Assembly (NCBI GenBank): GCA_002469765.1
Contig: DKNS01000085.1
Coordinates: 1 to 18,172 of the forward strand
From: Flavobacteriales bacterium UBA7382
GTDB lineage: Bacteria > Bacteroidota > Bacteroidia > Flavobacteriales_D > Sanyastnellaceae
Direction of reading: 5' to 3'
Length of the DNA: 18,172 nucleotides
A program made the position numbers and the translations under genes. The number at the start of each line of letters is the position of its first letter. Within the stretch, counting starts at the first letter, position 1. The notes under the pieces were generated by a model. It did no database searches, was not told the origin of the DNA, and was given only the letters and a program-made list of their open reading frames with translations. This document shows positions 16,457 through 18,172 of the stretch, in pieces.

Positions 16457-17109
16457 GGTGCGCCATTGCCACCACATGGATGGCCCTGACGTTTGGTGTG
16501 ACGAGCTGGTCCCAAGACCAATCGCCGCTTGTGTTCAACGGGGGCTACACCCTCGGATTTTCCGCCGCCCAAGTGCGGGGGGACGGCATTGAGGGCTTCA
16601 ACAAACTGGGGCTTTACGGCGGTGCGGTGGTGGACATCAAGCGCTTCCAAAACTTGGGGTTCCAACTGGGCATCCTCTACCATGAAAAAGGAAGCAAAAA
16701 AGTCGCCAACCCCCGAACTGGCGACTACAGCACCTGGGCTTACAAGTTCTCATACATCGACATTCCCCTTGTCGCTGTGGTCGAACTGTCGGAAGGCTAC
16801 ACCATCAGCACAGGCCTGCAACCAGGCGTGCTCCTCAGCGCGTTGGAAGATGGGTTGGACGGGGGAAGCGTCACGGGAGATTGGTTGGACACGAATCTGC
16901 CCATCCGATCTTGGGAACTGAGTTGGGTGGTGTGGATCGGGATGCCCACGGCAAAAGGAGGTGAGCTCTTTTTGCGGCACAGCCAAAGTTTGCCTGGCAT
17001 TGTCCCTAAGCCGAGCAACCCTGGCCCCAACGCACGTTGGGACGACCGGATGCAAAACATCACGTTGCAGGTCGGCTACACACGCCTCTTGCTCGACCCT
17101 GAGCGCTGA
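16453..17109 (+). CDS. PorT-like outer-membrane beta-barrel protein
   Basis: A 218-residue predicted small outer-membrane barrel of the broad Bacteroidota PorT/OMP_b-brl_2 type. It has a signal peptide (MRCAIATTWMALTFGVTSWSQ), then typical strand patterns GGYTLGFSAAQV, GLYGGAVVDIKRF, FQLGILYHEKGSKK, the recognisable FSYIDIPLVAVVEL segment, and a final strand ITLQVGYTRLLL. The true PorT/SprT is a T9SS component of similar size, but this fold family is large and most members have no known role, so I do not assign porT. There is no cysteine in the mature part, unlike the other members of this cluster. It overlaps the Omp28-type lipoprotein gene by four bases and ends 12 bases from a convergent gene. 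Confidence 0.82.
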   Translation: MRCAIATTWMALTFGVTSWSQDQSPLVFNGGYTLGFSAAQVRGDGIEGFNKLGLYGGAVVDIKRFQNLGFQLGILYHEKGSKKVANPRTGDYSTWAYKFSYIDIPLVAVVELSEGYTISTGLQPGVLLSALEDGLDGGSVTGDWLDTNLPIRSWELSWVVWIGMPTAKGGELFLRHSQSLPGIVPKPSNPGPNARWDDRMQNITLQVGYTRLLLDPER

Positions 17110-17121
17110 ACGTCACTCACG

Positions 17122-18171
17122 CTAACGCAAGCCGTCGTGGACGCCCTGCATCGATACGCTCAGCTTGTCGGCTTCCTCGAGCAACAACAGCCACACGTCC
17201 GACATCAAGGCCTCCACAGCTTCTTCCACCTTGTCGATGGCTTGTCGGGCGACCTCCAATTTCCGCTTTGCGTTGGGTGAGGCGCCTTCCTGGATGTCTG
17301 GCATCGCGTCGTAGACCTGGCCCATGACCCGGACTGTGACGTGATCGTAACCCACGAAATCTTCAGGGGTCCACAGCATGTCGTGAATGTCGCTCACGCC
17401 CTCGGTGAACTGGGTGGACAACGAATCGATCCCCGCGCGCAGGCTGTCGGGCTGGGTCGCCCAAATCGGCTCCATGGCTTGGACCGTTTCGCGCGCCAAG
17501 GCCACTTCCTGCATCAGCGAAGCCAACCGTCCAACTTCCTCCTGCACTTCTGCCATCAACGCGACGCCCTCGGCGTGACGCTCCCCGTCGAAAGGCACAC
17601 GTGGGTCCGCCGCAAGGGTCAACGACACCGTGTCTCGGTGGTCGCCAAGCGTCAGAATCGCAGTGTAGGTGCCTGGCGCGACGCGTGGCCCTCCACCCAC
17701 GGGATTGTCCTCGTTGTCGAGGCCCCGGCTTGGCCACTTCACACCGTCGGTGTCTCCGCGCCAACCGTATCGCTGCCAGCCTGCCTCCACGTCACGGGTC
17801 ATGCGTCGCAACGTGTCGCCTTGGGCACTTGTGATCGCCATCGACATTTCTGCATGCACCTCGGCTGTGTCTGGATGCACAAACACATGACCATGGGCAT
17901 CGCGACGACGGTTCTCCCCTTCCCAGAGGTGATCTGCCATGAAGCGAGAGCCTGCAGGCCTTGGGTTGGGCACTTGATATCCAGTGGCCGCATCGAACGC
18001 CAGGAAGGTGGCGTTGAGCACCGCGGCACCCTCGCGGGCCAACGCACGCAGCGGAGACAAGTCCTCCGCCACGTAAGCGGCACGTCCAAAGGTGCCCAGC
18101 ACAAGGTCCCCCTCCCGCGTTTGAATGACCATGTCGCGCACAGGCACGGCAGGGATGTCGTGGGTCCAACG
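17122..18171 (-). CDS. C-terminal part of a BNR/VPS10-repeat (sortilin-like) exoprotein, 5' end missing
   Basis: The last 349 codons of a gene entering from the right edge. The first residues read RWTHDIPAVPVRDMVIQTREGDLVLGTFGRAAYVAEDLSPLRAL, split here by the edge of one propeller blade; this closely resembles the end of the beta-propeller in large Bacteroidota proteins annotated as VPS10/sortilin-like or BNR-repeat 'glycosyl hydrolases'. After the propeller come a small beta-sandwich (PGTYTAILTLGDHRDTVSLTL) and a long helical tail, with probable coiled coil (EVQEEVGRLASLMQEVALARETV, KRKLEVARQAIDKVEEAVEALM). No T9SS sorting domain is present at the C-terminus. The enzymatic activity implied by the common name is not demonstrated for most of these proteins, so I would not call it a glycosidase. 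It converges on the PorT-like gene with a 12-base gap. Confidence 0.8.
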   Translation of the reverse strand, partial: RWTHDIPAVPVRDMVIQTREGDLVLGTFGRAAYVAEDLSPLRALAREGAAVLNATFLAFDAATGYQVPNPRPAGSRFMADHLWEGENRRRDAHGHVFVHPDTAEVHAEMSMAITSAQGDTLRRMTRDVEAGWQRYGWRGDTDGVKWPSRGLDNEDNPVGGGPRVAPGTYTAILTLGDHRDTVSLTLAADPRVPFDGERHAEGVALMAEVQEEVGRLASLMQEVALARETVQAMEPIWATQPDSLRAGIDSLSTQFTEGVSDIHDMLWTPEDFVGYDHVTVRVMGQVYDAMPDIQEGASPNAKRKLEVARQAIDKVEEAVEALMSDVWLLLLEEADKLSVSMQGVHDGLR

Positions 18172-18172
18172 A

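Noticed and set aside
16453..17109. Naming the small barrel gene porT or sprT
   Set aside because: The family is large and PorT-specific residues cannot be confirmed by eye; genetic context is a thiol cluster rather than known T9SS genes.

Overview
The window is a GC-rich stretch of chromosome from a member of the Bacteroidota, most likely a marine or aquatic Flavobacteriales-type lineage (the lineage is inference). The evidence is a nearly complete SprA, the giant outer-membrane translocon of the type IX secretion system (T9SS) found only in this phylum; three proteins with T9SS type A C-terminal sorting domains; an Omp28-type lipoprotein; and a PorT-like beta-barrel. Several gaps also carry TAnnTTTG-like -7 promoter elements. 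I see no RNA genes, insertion sequences, CRISPR arrays or phage genes. Coding density is very high and no intergenic gap exceeds about 115 bases.

Region 1 (1-9320, minus strand) is a three-gene transcription unit read right to left: maeB (malic enzyme fused to a phosphotransacetylase-like domain), ruvA (Holliday junction helicase subunit) and sprA, which runs off the left edge. maeB and ruvA overlap by ATGA, and sprA starts about 30 bases after ruvA. As I recall from related genomes, this gene order is common in Bacteroidota. Region 2 (9354-10173, minus strand) is a small secreted T9SS cargo protein followed by a hairpin terminator.

Region 3 (10254-17109, plus strand) is a run of six envelope or surface genes, four of which encode thioredoxin-fold proteins with CxxC motifs: a TlpA-type periplasmic thioredoxin (CSPC); an overlapping DUF6029-like outer-membrane barrel whose only two cysteines lie together near its C-terminus; two tandem paralogous T9SS-exported thioredoxins (CGPC); an Omp28-type lipoprotein (CGNC); and a PorT-like barrel. 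Four-base ATGA overlaps join TlpA to the DUF6029-like gene and the last three genes to each other. An intrinsic terminator separates the two thioredoxin paralogues. The set looks like an extracytoplasmic thiol-disulfide module working at the outer membrane and cell surface next to the translocon that would export its members; this functional link is inference. Region 4 (17122-18171, minus strand) is the C-terminal part of a large BNR/VPS10-repeat ('sortilin-like') exoprotein that meets region 3 tail to tail.
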